DNA of 64,000 bases, taken from NCBI RefSeq assembly GCF_001691555.1, contig NZ_MAYN01000008.1, positions 1,232,682-1,296,681 of the forward strand. The letters are read 5' to 3'. This document shows positions 25,894-34,960 of the stretch, piece after piece (within the stretch, counting starts at the first letter, position 1; every line of letters begins with the position of its first letter). Under the pieces are notes generated by a model that was given only the letters and a program-made list of their open reading frames with translations, ran no database searches and was not told where the DNA came from. The position numbers were made by a program, and so were the translations under genes. This DNA is from Pantoea eucrina. GTDB lineage: Bacteria > Pseudomonadota > Gammaproteobacteria > Enterobacterales > Enterobacteriaceae.

Positions 25894-27009
25894 ATGCGAC
25901 GCCGCGTTATGGCTCTACTTTTGCTGCTTATCGCCAGCTCCGCTGCTGCCCGGGCGCCGGATGACATTATCGAACCGCTGATGGCCCGCTTTGCGATCCC
26001 CGGCATGGCGATCGCCGTGCTGAATAAAGGGCAGACCACCTTTTACAGTTACGGTGTCACTTCAGTGCCGCAGGAAGCGCCTGTAACCTCCCGCACGCTG
26101 TTTGAGATTGGCTCGCTCAGCAAAACCTTCACCGCCACGCTTGCCAGCTATGCCGTACAGCAAAACAAAATGCAGCTGCGCGATAGCGCCAGTCAGTGGC
26201 TGCCTGCTCTGCAGGGCAGCGCGCTCGATCGCGTGACGCTGCTGAACCTGGCAACGCACACCAGCGGCATGCCGCTGTTTGTGCCAGAGGAGGTGACGGA
26301 TAACGCACAGCTCATGCAGTGGTACAAATCGTGGCAGCCTGAGGCGGAACCGGGAACACAGCGTGTCTATTCAAACCTGGGTATCGGCCTGCTGGGCATG
26401 ATCGCGGCGAAGAGCCTGAATATGTCATTTATGCGCGCCATGGAATCGATGCTCCTGCCGGCGATGGGGATGCATCATACTTTTCTTCAGGTACCGCCGC
26501 GCGCCATGCCGGATTATGCACAGGGATATGATAAACAGAACCGTCCGGTACGCGTGACGCCCGGGCCGCTGGATGCGGAAGCGTATGGGTTAAAATCAAC
26601 ATCAGAAGATCTGATCCGCTGGCTCGGCATTCAGATGGGAGAGGTTAACGTGGTACCGGCCTGGCGACAGGCGGTGGCTGCCACCCATCAGGGCTACTTC
26701 CGCACGGCAGCATTCACGCAGGCAATGATGTGGGAATACTACCCGCTGCCGGTCACGCAGCAGCAGCTGGTGGCGGGGAACAGCAGTAAAATCATCCTCA
26801 ACGGCATGCGCGCTGTGCCGGTTTCACCCTCTGCACCCGTGCCGCTGCGTGCCTGGTACAATAAAACCGGTTCAACCAACGGCTTTTCAGCTTATGCGGT
26901 GTTTATCCCTTCCCAAAGGGTGGGGCTGATTATGCTGGCCAACAAATGGATACCCAATGACGATCGCGTTATTGCTGCAGATGAGATTATCCGTGCGCTG
27001 GCAAAGTGA
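25894..27009 (+). CDS. Class C beta-lactamase (AmpC-like)
   Basis: A 371-residue periplasmic serine hydrolase with signal peptide (LLLLLIASSAAARA, residues ~7-20). Active-site motifs are in family positions: SLSK (nucleophile, ~residue 75), YSN (~160) and KTGSTNG (~325). The segments EIGSLSKTFTA, ATHTSGMPLFVP and NLGIGLLGMIAA follow AmpC enzymes rather than esterases or DD-peptidases. It would hydrolyse penicillins and cephalosporins. No ampR lies upstream; instead the divergent neighbour is the polyol operon, so inducible control of the usual type is not expected. Identity to a named enzyme was not measured. Confidence 0.88.
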   Translation: MRRRVMALLLLLIASSAAARAPDDIIEPLMARFAIPGMAIAVLNKGQTTFYSYGVTSVPQEAPVTSRTLFEIGSLSKTFTATLASYAVQQNKMQLRDSASQWLPALQGSALDRVTLLNLATHTSGMPLFVPEEVTDNAQLMQWYKSWQPEAEPGTQRVYSNLGIGLLGMIAAKSLNMSFMRAMESMLLPAMGMHHTFLQVPPRAMPDYAQGYDKQNRPVRVTPGPLDAEAYGLKSTSEDLIRWLGIQMGEVNVVPAWRQAVAATHQGYFRTAAFTQAMMWEYYPLPVTQQQLVAGNSSKIILNGMRAVPVSPSAPVPLRAWYNKTGSTNGFSAYAVFIPSQRVGLIMLANKWIPNDDRVIAADEIIRALAK

Positions 27010-27018
27010 GGAGAGACG

Positions 27019-27462
27019 ATGAGTATACGGGCATTGCGGGCTGAGGATTATGTGGCCTGGCTGCGGTTATGGCAGGGCTACCAGCAGTTTTATCAGACAG
27101 AGATTGATGAGGCGACGACCGGCGAAACGTTCCGGCGCATGCTCTCCCGTGCGGAACCGATGTATTGTCTGGTGCTGGAGCAGGGGGGCAGCATGGTGGG
27201 GCTGGTGCATTTTCTGACGCATCGCTCCACCTGGACGCGCGGTGACTACTGTTATCTTCAGGATCTGTTTGTGGCAGATACGGCACGCGGCAGCGGAGCG
27301 GGTAAGGCACTGGTACTGGCCGTCTATGAGCAGGCCAGGCAGCGCGGCTGTTCACGTGTTTACTGGAACACGCAGGAGGGTAACACCACGGCACGGGCGC
27401 TATACGATCGACTGGCAACAAAAACGGAATTTATTCAGTATCGCTATCTGGTAGCACCTTAG
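27019..27462 (+). CDS. GNAT-family N-acetyltransferase
   Basis: A 147-residue acetyltransferase. The acetyl-CoA motif is CYLQDLFVADTARGSGAGKA near residues 80-99 (motif A, R-x-x-G-x-G), followed by the second beta-alpha element RVYWNTQEGNTTARALYDRL. This order is usual for small GNATs acting on amines or aminoacyl groups. It begins nine bases after the beta-lactamase stop behind GGAGAGACG and is probably cotranscribed with it. The substrate is unknown. Confidence 0.87.
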   Translation: MSIRALRAEDYVAWLRLWQGYQQFYQTEIDEATTGETFRRMLSRAEPMYCLVLEQGGSMVGLVHFLTHRSTWTRGDYCYLQDLFVADTARGSGAGKALVLAVYEQARQRGCSRVYWNTQEGNTTARALYDRLATKTEFIQYRYLVAP

Positions 27463-27584
27463 TAGTTACAACAAACTAATATTATCTTATTAACCATCAA
27501 TGAAGCTCCTCTGCAATACCCGTCTGACACCATAAAAAGCCAGCGGGCAGGGCCGCCATATCTGAAGGCTGTCCTGCTGCGCTC

Positions 27585-27596
27585 TTTCAAATGAAA
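27585..27596. promoter_or_regulatory. Palindrome TTTCAAATGAAA, distal copy
   Basis: Perfect TTTCA / TGAAA dyad with a two-base centre, 120 bp upstream of ybiU. A second copy lies exactly 100 bp downstream. Candidate operator for the DeoR regulator encoded after ybiU. Confidence 0.45.
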
Positions 27597-27684
27597 CGTC
27601 CTGTTGATTGTGACGGCGGGCGTGCTTCCTCAGTTCCTGACTTGCAGGACACCGAACTCATGTTATGAATGAAATACTATTTAC

Positions 27685-27696
27685 TTTCATTTGAAG
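27685..27696. promoter_or_regulatory. Palindrome TTTCATTTGAAG, promoter-proximal copy
   Basis: Same TTTCA-WW-TGAA dyad as at 27585, with one base changed at the end. It sits 20 bases before the ybiU start, where a repressor would block transcription. Confidence 0.45.
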
Positions 27697-27716
27697 CTTA
27701 GCGAGAGGTGATCCTG

Positions 27717-28982
27717 GTGACAACCTTGTTACGTTCAGAACAGCAGCCCGATAATGTCAGACGCAGTATCTGCCAGTTGAAACAGCAGCTGCGTCAGAAG
27801 ATAGGGGACGTGGACGCGCTATATGCGCAGGTGCGGGAGAGCGTTGTTATGGAGCTTGCCGCAGCCAGATATGAAGAAGCGCAATCGGGGTCAGCCTGGC
27901 CACAACTGAGCTGGCAGGCCATCGCCGCGAATGAAATCAGTGAGGCGCAGAAAGCGCATATCCGGCGGCGCGGCTGTGTCGTGATAAAAGGCAACTTCAG
28001 CCGCACGCAGGCGCTGGAGTGGGATGCATCGATGATGCGTTATCTGGACGATAACGACTTTATGACCAGCTACCGGGGGCCGGGGGATGATTTCTTTGGC
28101 AACCTTGCGGCATCCCGCCCGGAAATCTATCCGATTTACTGGAGTCAGGCGCAAATGTCCGCGCGGCAGAGTGAAGCGATGGCCACGACCCAGCAATTTC
28201 TTAATCGCCTGTGGCGGTTTGAATCTCAGGGGAAACGCTGGTTTGATCCCGATGTCAGCATTATCTATCCCGACCGCATCCGGCGGCGGCCGCCCGGCAC
28301 GACCTCTAACGGACTCGGTGCGCATACCGATTCCGGCGCGCTGGAGCGCTGGCTGCTGCCGGCGTATCAGCAGGTATTCAGGCATATCTTCAATAACCGT
28401 TTTGCACAGTATGACCCGTGGGATGCGGCATTCCGGACTGAGGTGAATGAATACCCATCCGGTACCACAACCAAATGTTCGGTGTTCCGCACGTTTCAGG
28501 GCTGGACAGCGCTGTCCGACATGCAGCCGGGCCAGGGGCTGCTGCACGTCGTCCCAGCGCCGCAGGCGATGGCGTTATTGCTGCTGCGTCCTCTGCTCAG
28601 CGACGTACCGGAAGAGGAGCTATGTGGCGTTGAGCCCGGTAAAGTGCTGCCGGTATCGGAACGCTGGCATCCTGAACTGATTGCCGGTCTCTGCTCGATT
28701 CCGGCGCTGGAGGCGGGCGATTCGGTATGGTGGCACTGTGATGTGATCCATTCCGTTGCTCCGGTAGAGGATCAGCAGGGCTGGGGTAATGTCATGTATA
28801 TTCCGGCCGCACCAATGTGCGATAAAAATCGCACCTATACTCATCAGGTGGCACAGGCGCTGGCAGGTGGCGTATCACCCGGTGATTTCCCGCGTGAAGA
28901 TTATGAAGTTAACTGGCGCGATCGCTTTACGCCGGCTCACCTTAACGCCCGCGGCCGACAGGCGCTGGGCCTTACTGATTAA
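27717..28982 (+). CDS. ybiU: DUF1479 protein YbiU
   Basis: A 421-residue protein homologous to E. coli YbiU along its length: RRRGCVVIKGNFSRTQAL near residue 85, ASRPEIYPIYWSQAQMSARQ, SIIYPDRIRRRPPGTTS, and GAHTDSGALERWLLPAYQ near 200. It belongs to the Fe(II)/2-oxoglutarate dioxygenase-like fold; H-x-D in GAHTDSG and a C-terminal His (WWHCDVIHSV) are plausible iron ligands. The physiological substrate is unknown. GTG at 27717, eight bases after AGAGG, is preferred over GTG 27708. It is 12 bases before a DeoR regulator gene, which probably controls it. Confidence 0.92.
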   Translation: MTTLLRSEQQPDNVRRSICQLKQQLRQKIGDVDALYAQVRESVVMELAAARYEEAQSGSAWPQLSWQAIAANEISEAQKAHIRRRGCVVIKGNFSRTQALEWDASMMRYLDDNDFMTSYRGPGDDFFGNLAASRPEIYPIYWSQAQMSARQSEAMATTQQFLNRLWRFESQGKRWFDPDVSIIYPDRIRRRPPGTTSNGLGAHTDSGALERWLLPAYQQVFRHIFNNRFAQYDPWDAAFRTEVNEYPSGTTTKCSVFRTFQGWTALSDMQPGQGLLHVVPAPQAMALLLLRPLLSDVPEEELCGVEPGKVLPVSERWHPELIAGLCSIPALEAGDSVWWHCDVIHSVAPVEDQQGWGNVMYIPAAPMCDKNRTYTHQVAQALAGGVSPGDFPREDYEVNWRDRFTPAHLNARGRQALGLTD

Positions 28983-28994
28983 CCACAGGACATT

Positions 28995-29735
28995 ATGAAC
29001 GCACGCCATCAGTCAATTATTGAGCTGCTCAGTGAGCGCGGCAGCGTCAGCGTCAGCGAACTGGCGCTGACCACCGGCGTCTCTGAAGTCACGATGCGCC
29101 AGGATCTCAACCAGCTGGAAAAAGAGGGGCTGCTGCGCCGGGTGCATGGCTCCGCCGTTGCTGCCGGCGGTGACGACGTGGGCGTCCGGATGCAAACCCG
29201 CTTTGCCGTAAAAAAAAGGCTGGCTGATTATGCAGCCTCCCTGGTGAATGAAGGCGAAACGGTGTTTATAGAGGGCGGCAGTACCAATGCGCTGCTGGCA
29301 CAGGCGCTGAGCGAGCGTCATGACGTCACGCTTGTCACGGTAAGTCACTATATTGCCGGCCTGCTGCGAGAAAAGGGCGGCGACGTGATCATTCTTGGTG
29401 GCCTGTTTCAGAAAAGCAGCGAATCCGTGGTCGGGCCGCTGACCCGTCTCTGCATTCAGCAGCTCAACTTTCACAAAGTTTTTATCGGCATTGATGGCTG
29501 GGATCGCGCTACCGGCTTTACCGGACGCAACATGCTGCGCTGCGATGTCGTCCACGCGCTGCTGGAAAAGCCCACGCATACCATTGCACTGACCGACTCC
29601 TCTAAATTTGGGCAGATCCACCCTTATGCGCTGGCACCGCACCAGCCATTCAGGCAGCTGATTACCGACAGCGAACTTGATCCGGCCGCGCAGGCGCTGC
29701 TGTCGGCTCAGGGAACGGAGGTCACACGCATTTAG
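28995..29735 (+). CDS. DeoR-family transcriptional regulator (YciT-like)
   Basis: A 246-residue repressor. The N-terminal HTH is GSVSVSELALTTGVSEVTMR followed by QDLNQLEKEGLLRRVHG (residues ~16-52). The effector domain contains FIEGGSTNALLAQAL, the ILGG turn and HKVFIGIDGWDRATGFTG, which recalls E. coli YciT, and the sugar-phosphate lock DSSKFGQIHPY. It follows ybiU by 12 bases and probably binds the TTTCA-WW-TGAAA dyads upstream of ybiU. It could also serve the orphan polyol operon at 21.6-25.7 kb, which has no regulator of its own. The ligand should be a sugar phosphate. Confidence 0.88.
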   Translation: MNARHQSIIELLSERGSVSVSELALTTGVSEVTMRQDLNQLEKEGLLRRVHGSAVAAGGDDVGVRMQTRFAVKKRLADYAASLVNEGETVFIEGGSTNALLAQALSERHDVTLVTVSHYIAGLLREKGGDVIILGGLFQKSSESVVGPLTRLCIQQLNFHKVFIGIDGWDRATGFTGRNMLRCDVVHALLEKPTHTIALTDSSKFGQIHPYALAPHQPFRQLITDSELDPAAQALLSAQGTEVTRI

Positions 29736-29775
29736 TCCGGCAGTGCAGAGTGCTATTTTGCTGACCGGTCGCCCT

Positions 29776-30726
29776 TTATGTCAGCAGTGCCTGTGCCGTT
29801 ATCTCATCGGTAATCAGCCCGGAGAGCTGGCCGCTGCTCAGTACGGCCCGAAGGGCGGCTACTTTACTCAGGCCGCCGGTCAGCGCCACAATTTCACTGC
29901 TATTCTGGCTGAGCGGCACGGAAAGCGTACGGGCCGTCAGCGAATTGTGGATCAGCGTGCCGTCAGCGGCAAAGAAGTGACCCAGCAGCTCGCCCACGGC
30001 ACCGGCTGCAGAGAGGGCGTTAATCTCCGCCTCTTCGAGCATACCCGCTTCAACCAGCTGGGCCGCCGGCTCAACCGTGCCGATACCGACCAGCTTGACC
30101 TCACTGCGCGCGGCCATATCAAAAATCTCGCTGACGCCGCGCTGCGCCAGCAGCACATCGCGATCCTCTTCAGTATTCGCAAAAAACGGCACCGGCATCA
30201 TGTAAGCCTGCGCGCCGGTTTTAGCGGCGATTCGGTGCATGACATCATGCGGGTTCAGCGCATAGTTACGCGTCAGGCAGCCCAGCAGCGACACAAAACG
30301 CGCCTGTGGCGCCTCAAGGCGCGCCAGCTGATGGATCGCCGCTGACAGGGTACGACCATGCCCCAGCCCGAGCGTAATAGAGGGCGCGTTAAGCAGAAGC
30401 TGGCGCAGATAATTTGCGCCAGCCATCCCCAGCGCCCGCACCGGCAATCCTGTTTCGCCCAGGTCGGGCGCGACCTGACAAAACCGCAGACCAAAGTGCT
30501 GACGCAGCTTATCCTCCAGCGCCACGCAGTCGAGAATATCGCCATCAATAGTGATTTTCACGGCGCCTTCCGCCACCATGCGCGCAATCAGGCGGTGCGT
30601 TTTTACCGAGGGCAGCCCCAGTCGTTTGGCGACCTCAGCCTGAGTCAGACCGCCTACGTAGTGCAGCCAGGCCGCCCGCAGCGCCAGAGAGTCATCGCGG
30701 TCGGCAGAAGCAGGTGCGGATTTCAT
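29776..30726 (-). CDS. eryD: SorC-family regulator of the erythritol locus, EryD-like
   Basis: A 316-residue SorC/DeoR-class protein. The N-terminal HTH is LRAAWLHYVGGLTQAEVAKR followed by LGLPSVKTHRLIARM (residues ~15-50). The C-terminal sugar-phosphate-binding domain has LGLGHGRTLSAAIHQL, VSLLGCLTRNYALNP and a DGTLIHN segment. This matches Brucella EryD, the erythritol-responsive repressor. It is the last gene of the eryABCD operon. I chose ATG 30726 because GGA lies at suitable distance; an ATG at 30738 is possible. Candidate operators lie between eryA and the DUF2291 gene. Confidence 0.85.
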   Translation of the reverse strand: MKSAPASADRDDSLALRAAWLHYVGGLTQAEVAKRLGLPSVKTHRLIARMVAEGAVKITIDGDILDCVALEDKLRQHFGLRFCQVAPDLGETGLPVRALGMAGANYLRQLLLNAPSITLGLGHGRTLSAAIHQLARLEAPQARFVSLLGCLTRNYALNPHDVMHRIAAKTGAQAYMMPVPFFANTEEDRDVLLAQRGVSEIFDMAARSEVKLVGIGTVEPAAQLVEAGMLEEAEINALSAAGAVGELLGHFFAADGTLIHNSLTARTLSVPLSQNSSEIVALTGGLSKVAALRAVLSSGQLSGLITDEITAQALLT

Positions 30727-30775
30727 GTCTTTTTCCATTCAGAGTAGAAGACGACGCGGGTTCCGGCCCGCGCGT

Positions 30776-31738
30776 TTAGCGGTGCTGTCCGGCAGGACGG
30801 TGCGTCGCCAGGTGCAGGTCCGCTACGCCGGTCTCAATATGGCTGGCCCAGAACGCCACGCTTTCTGCAATCTCCGCCACAGCGCGGCTGTCGGTGGGTT
30901 CGCGCTCTTTGAAACTCAGCTCCAGGCAGATTTCATTATCCTGTGCGCCGCCACGCGCCAGCGCGTCCAGCAGCGGCTGCGGCTGAATACGGCCGCCGCT
31001 ATTGTACTGCATTGTAAACGGACGATGCCCGCCTTTATCCATCATGCTCTGCTTGATATGAATGATCGGTGAACAGCGCGGCACCGCTTCCGCCCAGGCG
31101 TAAGGATCGTAATCACGCGGGTCGGCAGAGGTCACATCACCGTGATCGATATCCGCCATCATCCACATCGGCAGGGCGAAATCGCGCTGGCTCAGGCGCT
31201 GCTGCAGGGCCAGCGCGGCAGGGATGGTTTCGCCAAACTCGCGCGCCACGCTCATCGGTTCCCAGAAAAGATATGTCAGTCCCGCCGCGCGCGCATGTTC
31301 AGCGACCTCCTGCCAGCAGTCAGTGGCGATATCGATAAGCGTTTCACGGCGCTCTGCGTCCCGGAAATCCTGCTGCGTAAAAATGGCAAACTGCGACCCT
31401 ATGGCAACACCGCCAAGTTCAGCAGTGATATCCGCAAAGGTTTTAAACCAGTCAATATAGTAGCGGCGCACTGCGGCATCGGGATGACCAAAGTGGTTCA
31501 GTCGTCCGTAGGGACCGGTCATACCGGAGGTAACGCGGACGCCGGTGGTACGCAGCGCCTGCTGCATGCGACGCGTCATTGCGGTTATCGTGGCGGCAGG
31601 CCAGCCCGGATTAATGAACTCATGCGTCAGCTGCAGGTCACGAATGCGGATTTGCTCCGCCACCGTGGTAATTAAATCGTGCGGATCGGCAAAGCGGTTG
31701 ACCAGCGGATTCGTATTAAGCGAAAGGGTAAGGGCCAT
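30776..31738 (-). CDS. eryC: Tetrulose-phosphate racemase/epimerase EryC
   Basis: A 320-residue TIM-barrel enzyme of the xylose-isomerase-like superfamily. SLNTNPLVNRFADP at the N-terminus, LQLTHEFINPGWPA, SGMTGPYGRLNHFGHPD, YLFWEPMSVAREFGE, MWMMADIDHGDVTSADPRDYD and NEICLELSFKEREPTDSRAV agree closely with Brucella EryC as I remember it. Metal ligands should be the Glu of WEPMS, the Asp/His of DIDHGD and the Glu of CLELS. In Brucella the enzyme interconverts L- and D-tetrulose 4-phosphate. Start 31738 follows AGGAG by seven bases and one base after the eryB stop. Confidence 0.88.
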   Translation of the reverse strand: MALTLSLNTNPLVNRFADPHDLITTVAEQIRIRDLQLTHEFINPGWPAATITAMTRRMQQALRTTGVRVTSGMTGPYGRLNHFGHPDAAVRRYYIDWFKTFADITAELGGVAIGSQFAIFTQQDFRDAERRETLIDIATDCWQEVAEHARAAGLTYLFWEPMSVAREFGETIPAALALQQRLSQRDFALPMWMMADIDHGDVTSADPRDYDPYAWAEAVPRCSPIIHIKQSMMDKGGHRPFTMQYNSGGRIQPQPLLDALARGGAQDNEICLELSFKEREPTDSRAVAEIAESVAFWASHIETGVADLHLATHRPAGQHR

Positions 31739-31739
31739 A

Positions 31740-33278
31740 TCAGTTCTCCTGTCCGGCACGGGCGCGCAGCGGGATCACGCGCGCGGAAGCCGCTTCAAAC
31801 CAGGTGATGAACGCGTCGCGCTGCGCCGGGGTAAGGTGCAGCTGATGCTTGGTGCGCCGCCACAGAATATCCTCTGCCTGCTGCGCCCACTCGTGGTCAG
31901 CCAGATAGCGTGCTTCGGCCTCATACAGCAGCCCGCCAAAATGACGCCCCAGATCGCTCAGCGCCGTTGCGTCTGCCAGCAGCTGCGCGATGCGCGTCCC
32001 ATACAGGCGGGCGTAGTGTTTACGCAGCGGCTGCGGCAGCCACGGCCAGCGCGCTTTGCACTGCTCAAGAAAGGTTTCAAAGTCGGCGTCAGCCATATCG
32101 CCCCCCGGCAGCGTGGCCGCGCGCGTCCAGTCAGGGCCCATTTGCGGAAAGAAGGGAGCGAGCTTCTGCAGGGCGTGCTCTGCCAGCTTGCGGAACGTGG
32201 TGATCTTCCCGCCGAAAACGTGCAGCAGCGGCGCATCCTGCTGGTTATCGAGGTCAAACACATAGTCGCGCGTCACCGCAGAGGGGTTGCCTTTGCCGTC
32301 GTCAAACAGCGGGCGCACGCCGGAGAAACGCGTAATGACGTCAGCCGGGCGCAGCTTCACTTTGAAGTAGCGGTTGACCACATCCATCAGATACTGCTGT
32401 TCATTATCATCGGCGGTCACCGCTTCCGCTTTGCCTTCCCACGGGATATCTGTTGTGCCAATCAGCGCTTTATCGCCTTCATACGGATTGATGAAAATCA
32501 CACGCTTATCGGTGTTTTGCACCAGATACGCCTGCTGACCTTCCCAGAATTTTGGCACAATAAGGTGTGAACCTTTTACCAGCCGCACCCGGCGCTGGCT
32601 GTGGCTCTGCGTCACATCGCTGACAATATCCAGCACCCAGGGTCCCGCCGCGTTGACGATTGCCCGGGCAAACAGCGTTCGGCGCTCACCGCTGCTGACA
32701 TCTTCAAGGGTGATTTGCCATTTGCCGGCCAGGCGCTGTGCGGCAACGCAGCGCGTGCGCGGCAGAATGGTTGCGCCGCGTTCAGCGGCATCAAGCGCAT
32801 TCAGCACCACCAGCCGGGCGTCATCCACCCAGCAGTCGGAGTACTCAAACCCTTTTTTATAGCTGTCGAGTAGCGGAGCGCCCTCGGGATCGCGCATCAG
32901 ATCCAGTGTGCGGGTACCGGGCAACTTCTTCCGTCCGCCCAGATGGTCATAAAAGAACAGGCCAAGCCGTACCAGCCAGGCAGGGCGATCGGAGGGGCTG
33001 TGCGGCAGCACAAAGCGCATCGGCCAGATAATATGCGGCGCGGCGTTCAGCAGCACTTCACGCTCGATCAGCGCCTCGCGCACCAGCCGGAACTCATAAT
33101 ACTCCAGGTAGCGCAGGCCGCCGTGCACCAGCTTGCCGGAGCGGGAGGAGGTGCCCTGCGCCAGATCGTCTTTTTCACACATCGCCACCGACAGGCCCCG
33201 GCCCGCGGCGTCACGCGCGATGCCGGCGCCGTTAATGCCACCGCCAATAACAAACAGATCCAGCATAGTGTCACTCAT
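31740..33278 (-). CDS. eryB: Erythritol-phosphate dehydrogenase EryB (FAD)
   Basis: A 512-residue GlpD-family flavoprotein. FAD site VIGGGINGAGIARDAAGRGL (residues ~9-28); GKLVHGGLRYLEYYEFRLVR and GSHLIVPKFWEG are substrate and flavin loops; FSGVRPLFDDGKGN and VFGGKITTFRKLAEHAL complete the GlpD core, followed by the ~110-residue cap. In Brucella EryB oxidises erythritol 4-phosphate to 3-keto-erythritol 4-phosphate. It overlaps the eryA stop by eight bases and precedes eryC by one base, so the four genes form one tight operon. Ordinary GlpD is an alternative, but the gene context decides. Confidence 0.88.
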   Translation of the reverse strand: MSDTMLDLFVIGGGINGAGIARDAAGRGLSVAMCEKDDLAQGTSSRSGKLVHGGLRYLEYYEFRLVREALIEREVLLNAAPHIIWPMRFVLPHSPSDRPAWLVRLGLFFYDHLGGRKKLPGTRTLDLMRDPEGAPLLDSYKKGFEYSDCWVDDARLVVLNALDAAERGATILPRTRCVAAQRLAGKWQITLEDVSSGERRTLFARAIVNAAGPWVLDIVSDVTQSHSQRRVRLVKGSHLIVPKFWEGQQAYLVQNTDKRVIFINPYEGDKALIGTTDIPWEGKAEAVTADDNEQQYLMDVVNRYFKVKLRPADVITRFSGVRPLFDDGKGNPSAVTRDYVFDLDNQQDAPLLHVFGGKITTFRKLAEHALQKLAPFFPQMGPDWTRAATLPGGDMADADFETFLEQCKARWPWLPQPLRKHYARLYGTRIAQLLADATALSDLGRHFGGLLYEAEARYLADHEWAQQAEDILWRRTKHQLHLTPAQRDAFITWFEAASARVIPLRARAGQEN

Positions 33279-34839
33279 GATTAACTCCGTTACAGGTATT
33301 CAGCGCCTGCCAGCAGGCCGGCAGATCGCTGCGGATCTGCTGATAGTGAGGGAACAGCGCGTCATAGCGCTGCATCAGATCGGGATCCGGCGTTTCCGGT
33401 GCGCCAAGCAGCGGGCGGACCCAGGTTTCGGCACAGGCGGCCATAGAAGAGAACGCGCCCACCGCCACCGCGGCCATCATTGCCGCGCCGGCCGCACCCG
33501 CTTCTTCACGCTGGCTGATACGCACCGGGGCACCGATAGCCGCCGCGAGGATCTGCCGCAGCGGCGCTGAACGCACCGCGCCACCGGTCAGACGGATTTC
33601 ACCGGGTCGATCCTGTCCCATCGCCTGGTAGCAGTCGCGCGCCGCCATACCAATGCCTTCAACCACGCCGCGCACCATGTCGGCAAAGGTGTGCTGATAA
33701 TGCAGACCGGTAAAACCGGCACGCGCGCTGGCGTTCACGAAAGGACCGCGTTCACCCGCCAGTGAAATATAGGGATGAAACAGCAGCGTGCCGGGTGTGG
33801 TGCGCGTCAGCCAGGCGTCAATCTGTGCCACCAGCCGGGCGTGGTCGGTTTCGCAGCCAAAGCTCTGCAACAGTTCGCTGGCGACATTCAGCAGCCAGTC
33901 AAGATTCAGCGTGGAGGCCATATTGGTCTGAACCTGCGTAACATAACCGGGCCACGGCAGGGGGATCACGTAGCCGGTCTGCGCCGGATTGAGCCAGACA
34001 TCATCAACAGCAACGCTGCGCAGATGGACGCCGGTTGAGCCTACAATCGAACAGGCCGTATTGGCCTCGCCGGTATGTACGCCAGCGCCCAGTGCCGTCA
34101 TCGCCATATCCACATAGCCCAGCACTACCGGCGTACCGGCACGCAGACCTGTCAGCGTCGCCGCCTCGCGCGTCAGGGGGTGGGTGATCTCTGTGCCCTC
34201 AACGATCTCCGGCAGCAGATGCCGCCGGTGCGTCAGCCCCAGCGCGTCAATTACGGTGTCGTCATAGCCGGCATGACGAAAGTTGCCAAAGGTAAAACTC
34301 GCTTCAGACGGGTCGGTGGCGCGCACGCCGGTCAGGTTGAGATAGAGCCAGTCTTTGCAGTGCAGCGCGACGTCGGCTTTTGCCAGCAGGTCAGGAAAGT
34401 GTCTGTCCATGTGTGCCAGCTGCGCGCCCTGCTGGCAGGTATTCAGTCCGGTGCCGGTGGCGCTGAACCGTGCCTGCGCCAGCGGATGCTGATTCAGCGT
34501 TGCCACAGTTGAAGCGGCGCGTGCGTCGAGCCAGATCCAGGCGTCACCTACTGGCCGATCCTCCGCGTCCACCAGCCAGCTGCCGTCACCCTGTGCCGTT
34601 ACCGCTAACACCGCCACGCGGGCTGGCAGATTGTCGATACGATCGCTGAGCTGACGCAGGGCGCTGGCCGCATCCTGCCAAGTTTGTGACATCGACTGCT
34701 GCGCCGCGCCGCCTGCTGCGCGATAATAGCGGTTACGCACCGACGCGCATGCCAGCTGTTTGCCGGTCAAATCAAAGGCCACAGCCTTGACCACCGAGGT
34801 GCCTGAATCCAGGCCCACAATGATATCGCCACTCTCCAC
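33271..34839 (-). CDS. eryA: Erythritol kinase EryA (FGGY)
   Basis: A 522-residue FGGY kinase. The N-terminal ATPase motif is VGLDSGTSVVKAVAFDLTGK; AVTAQGDGSWLVDAEDRPVG and WLDARA line the sugar site; LGYVDMAMTALGAG near residue 245 holds the catalytic Asp; LTGGAVRSAPLRQILAAAIG near 425 binds adenine. Together with eryB, eryC and eryD this is the Brucella/Rhizobium arrangement. Several GTG codons compete as start: I prefer 34839, five bases after GGAGG; 34851 would add four residues. The gene is first in the eryABCD operon and divergent from the transporter operon. Confidence 0.87.
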   Translation of the reverse strand: MESGDIIVGLDSGTSVVKAVAFDLTGKQLACASVRNRYYRAAGGAAQQSMSQTWQDAASALRQLSDRIDNLPARVAVLAVTAQGDGSWLVDAEDRPVGDAWIWLDARAASTVATLNQHPLAQARFSATGTGLNTCQQGAQLAHMDRHFPDLLAKADVALHCKDWLYLNLTGVRATDPSEASFTFGNFRHAGYDDTVIDALGLTHRRHLLPEIVEGTEITHPLTREAATLTGLRAGTPVVLGYVDMAMTALGAGVHTGEANTACSIVGSTGVHLRSVAVDDVWLNPAQTGYVIPLPWPGYVTQVQTNMASTLNLDWLLNVASELLQSFGCETDHARLVAQIDAWLTRTTPGTLLFHPYISLAGERGPFVNASARAGFTGLHYQHTFADMVRGVVEGIGMAARDCYQAMGQDRPGEIRLTGGAVRSAPLRQILAAAIGAPVRISQREEAGAAGAAMMAAVAVGAFSSMAACAETWVRPLLGAPETPDPDLMQRYDALFPHYQQIRSDLPACWQALNTCNGVNHE

Positions 34840-34947
34840 CGACACCTCCACATAGTGTGTGCTGCGGGCTGCCTGCTATCCCGCCGTATGCCGTGTTAAC
34901 GGCGTGTGATTATTATGCTGCTGTTAGTGATACTTCTTTTCTCACTT

Positions 34948-34960
34948 AGATAACATATCT
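34948..34960. promoter_or_regulatory. Candidate EryD operator, left copy
   Basis: AGATA-ACA-TATCT, a perfect five-base dyad on the eryA side. It shares TTAG...ACATAT with the copy at 35199. Confidence 0.4.

Noticed and set aside
31545..32570. 341-codon plus-strand frame opposite eryB/eryC
   Set aside because: Antisense shadow of conserved eryB; composition and lack of motifs argue against coding.
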